The position numbers and the translations under genes were made by a program. 64,000 bases of DNA from Hymenopellis radicata (lineage: Eukaryota; Basidiomycota; Agaricomycetes; Agaricales; Physalacriaceae): the NCBI GenBank assembly GCA_015501595.1, contig JADNRX010000168.1:1-64000 (forward strand), given 5' to 3'. Shown here in pieces: positions 62,265-64,000 of this stretch. The notes under the pieces were generated by a model. The model saw only the letters and a list, made by a program, of their open reading frames with translations, made no database searches and was not told the DNA's origin. The number at the start of each line of letters is the position of its first letter. Position 1 is the first letter of the stretch.

Positions 62265-62354
62265 CGACACCAGCAGGATTTGAAACCTGCGCCCTCAAAG
62301 AGGAACAGATACCAAGATTCGAATCTGTCGCCGTAACCACTTGGCTATAGTGCC
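62265..62354 (-). tRNA. tRNA-Ser(CGA) with 7-nt intron, T-loop one base long
   Basis: 90 nt on the minus strand. Acceptor GGCACTA pairs with TGGTGTC (two G-U pairs); discriminator G. D-arm GCC..GGC with AAGTGGTTAC loop (A-box TAGCCAAGTGG). Anticodon stem ACAGA/TCTGT with TTCGAA, anticodon CGA, then a 7-nt intron TCTTGGT at the canonical position after base 37. A long variable arm CCTC-TTT-GAGG marks class II and, with discriminator G and the D-arm, serine. The T-arm GCAGG/CCTGC encloses eight bases (TTTCAAAT) instead of seven, one T too many, so the B-box is imperfect. Either a recent pseudogene or a sequence error. CCA is not encoded, as expected. Confidence 0.78.
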
Positions 62355-62373
62355 CTATCACTTCTGTCTACAC

Positions 62374-64000
62374 TCATTTCTCGCTGCGCCACACGCTAGC
62401 GCCAACAATCCTTCCAACCCACGACATACTCGGCAACTTGTACTCCTTGGTCACTTGCCAAAAGACCTTGAGAAGGAGAGTAGGATGAAAGAAGTCGATC
62501 GAGACCGTATCGACCATCATGATGGTTCGCCACATCAAAGCGCCTAGATACATTTAACATTGCACTTGATAGCCATCGCTGAGCCATACCTGTTTGTTTA
62601 TCCTTCAGATGCATCAGGAAATGAACGCTTCAAGACGGTCATACGGGCTTACCGTTATTGAAAGCCGCACCAAGCGCCCCCGGTATCGCCTTAGAGCACC
62701 ACCCCAATCAAGACGTTCGCCGGCGATAGGTATAGTGGTGGGATTACCATAATCTGTCGATGGTGAGAAGAATGATAAGAAACAAAGTGAATGTCAGCCA
62801 CCAGCCAATTTGCATCCTTGCCTGTAGTCGATTAGAAGTCATACAAAGAGACCAATATTAGACTGGACCGACTCACCAGATACCATTGATCTTCGACGCC
62901 TGAGATGTAAAAAAACTGCCGAGAGAAGTTCTCTGGCAAGAAGTTGCCCCGCAGAGACGGCTGTATTCGAAGGAGGAGCGTATTCAGTGCGGCAGCACCT
63001 ATCAGAGCTTTCGAGCATCCCTGCCTGAGTCATGATAAGTTGCACGTCGCGTTAGAATCTGCGGATGCAACTCACCCGAAGATTGAATTAACTCTGCAGA
63101 CGCTGTCGCCTATTGCTATGAAGTTCGGCGGAACACCCGTCATCTTTTCGTAATGCATGAAAAAGGATGGCGCTGTATTCATACAATTAAAACTCGACGA
63201 AAAGGAGAGACTACCGGACGTACGGATACGGACGGCACTATACGTTGCTGTGTCCTCTATCTCTTTCAGCATATCCAAAAAAGGTCATGAACCATTCTGG
63301 AATCGGCACGTCACTGGCCATGCCCAGAACATGGTCCTTGATGTCGTCGATTGTATGTACAGGGCGCTCCATACCCCAACCGCCGAAGCATATGACAACT
63401 TTAATTGAGATTCAGAAAGTTAAGATGGTAAGATAGGTCACTGAGAGAAGATGCGTACTTTGATCGTGTTCCACCTTGGCGACAGCAAGATGATTGTGAC
63501 AGCCTCGACTGGGATCGGGCGACATGACATGTATATGCCCGCCAGGTAAGTTATCCCAACCTCCAGGGATGGGGAGACGAGCGGCAAGGCCAGGAGGAAC
63601 CGTAAAGTACGTTGATGTATAGTACATCTTGGGATCATAAGAAACTTTATGGCTTGCAAAATCCTGGCCGGTGGCGCGACGGAGCCACTTCAGCCCGCAT
63701 ATCGCTGGACCAGTGCAGTCTATGCAATGTAAGTGTGTATTTGTGAAGGAATCCGGATACCTACCAATAATCAAAACGGCGGGTATATGCTGGACATCAC
63801 TTTCCCCGTGTTTTCGGATGGTCACCGTGCTCACATATCCATCATCGCCGGTCTCAAAGCCCAACACAGTCCCCGATATCTGCCTAATGCCTTCTGTCCC
63901 ACCCAACGTCAGCCTGCGGATGATGGTTTCTAGTGCTCGTCGTGACGCGAATATCGTTTTTGGTAGGCCTCCCTTGTAACCGTCGTGTGGGATAAGGTAT
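62374..64000 (-). CDS. FAD-dependent monooxygenase, 5' end outside the window
   Basis: Partial gene; the N-terminal FAD-binding GxGxxG exon lies beyond 64000. Seen in order: ASRRALETIIRRLTLGGTEG, GTVLGFETGDDGYVSTVTIR, DCTGPAICGLKWLRRATGQD, LPGGHIHVMSPDPSRGCHNH, GWGMERPVHTIDDIKDHVLG, HYEKMTGVPPNFIAIGDSVC (the GDS...NP second FAD motif, here RVNSIFG), QGCSKALIGAAALNTLL, NPTTIPIAGERLDWGG and MMVDTVSIDFFHPTLLLKVF, ending ASVWRSEK. It fits a fungal family of flavoprotein hydroxylases related to squalene-monooxygenase-like and secondary-metabolite enzymes. Seven or more introns. The stop lies 20 bp from the tRNA-Ser gene on the same strand. Confidence 0.78.

Overview
The window is nuclear DNA of a filamentous basidiomycete, most likely an Agaricomycete (mushroom-forming fungus). 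Genes are broken by many introns of about 45-65 bp with GT..AG borders, so most proteins had to be pieced together from exons. Several families are typical of Agaricomycetes: a FunK1-type kinase relic, a DUF6593 protein, duplicated delta-12 desaturases and a large Ser-rich methyltransferase. No bacterial-type operon, CRISPR array or virus was seen.

Layout. 0-14 kb is a compact housekeeping block: an alpha/beta hydrolase ending in SKL (-), a large methyltransferase (-), an AMT/MEP ammonium transporter (+), a Nudix hydrolase (-), a Fus3/Kss1-type MAP kinase (+) and a Slm1-type BAR/PH protein (+). 14.2-17.1 kb is gene-poor. 17.1-20.5 kb holds two delta-12 fatty acid desaturases head to head around a 323-bp promoter. 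20.5-25.4 kb is gene-poor but contains a 61-residue cytochrome c oxidase subunit (COX7C/Cox8 type) in three tiny exons. 25.4-31.2 kb carries an aldo/keto reductase and a YML020W-type alpha/beta hydrolase.

31.6-38.4 kb is a mobile-element island. It has a 295-bp foldback MITE with 26-bp perfect terminal inverted repeats (TIRs) and a degenerate tRNA-like core. Next to it lies a 6277-bp element with 80-bp TIRs (78/80 identical) and a probable 8-bp target duplication, holding a broken FunK1 kinase relic and no transposase I can recognise. 38.7-45.6 kb returns to genes: a TPR-SET protein, a short SRP72-like protein, a histidine-phosphatase-fold membrane protein and a pinin-domain protein. 46.4-64 kb carries a carboxylesterase, an unknown protein, a small heat-shock protein, a Gfo/Idh/MocA dehydrogenase, a damaged D-amino-acid oxidase, a Mon2 fragment cut at both ends, a DUF6593 protein, a tRNA-Ser(CGA) with a 7-nt intron, and a flavin monooxygenase running off the right edge. 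Two arrays of degenerate CAAGG/CCTTG repeats (54.7-55.1 and 60.9-61.1 kb) bracket the damaged segment.

A recurring signal is single-base gain or loss inside homopolymer runs of otherwise intact features: carboxylesterase twice, phosphatase, DUF6593 and tRNA T-loop. Either the assembly has uncorrected homopolymer errors or these loci are very young pseudogenes. Exon borders were inferred by eye from frame, splice motifs and family resemblance, and no search was run.
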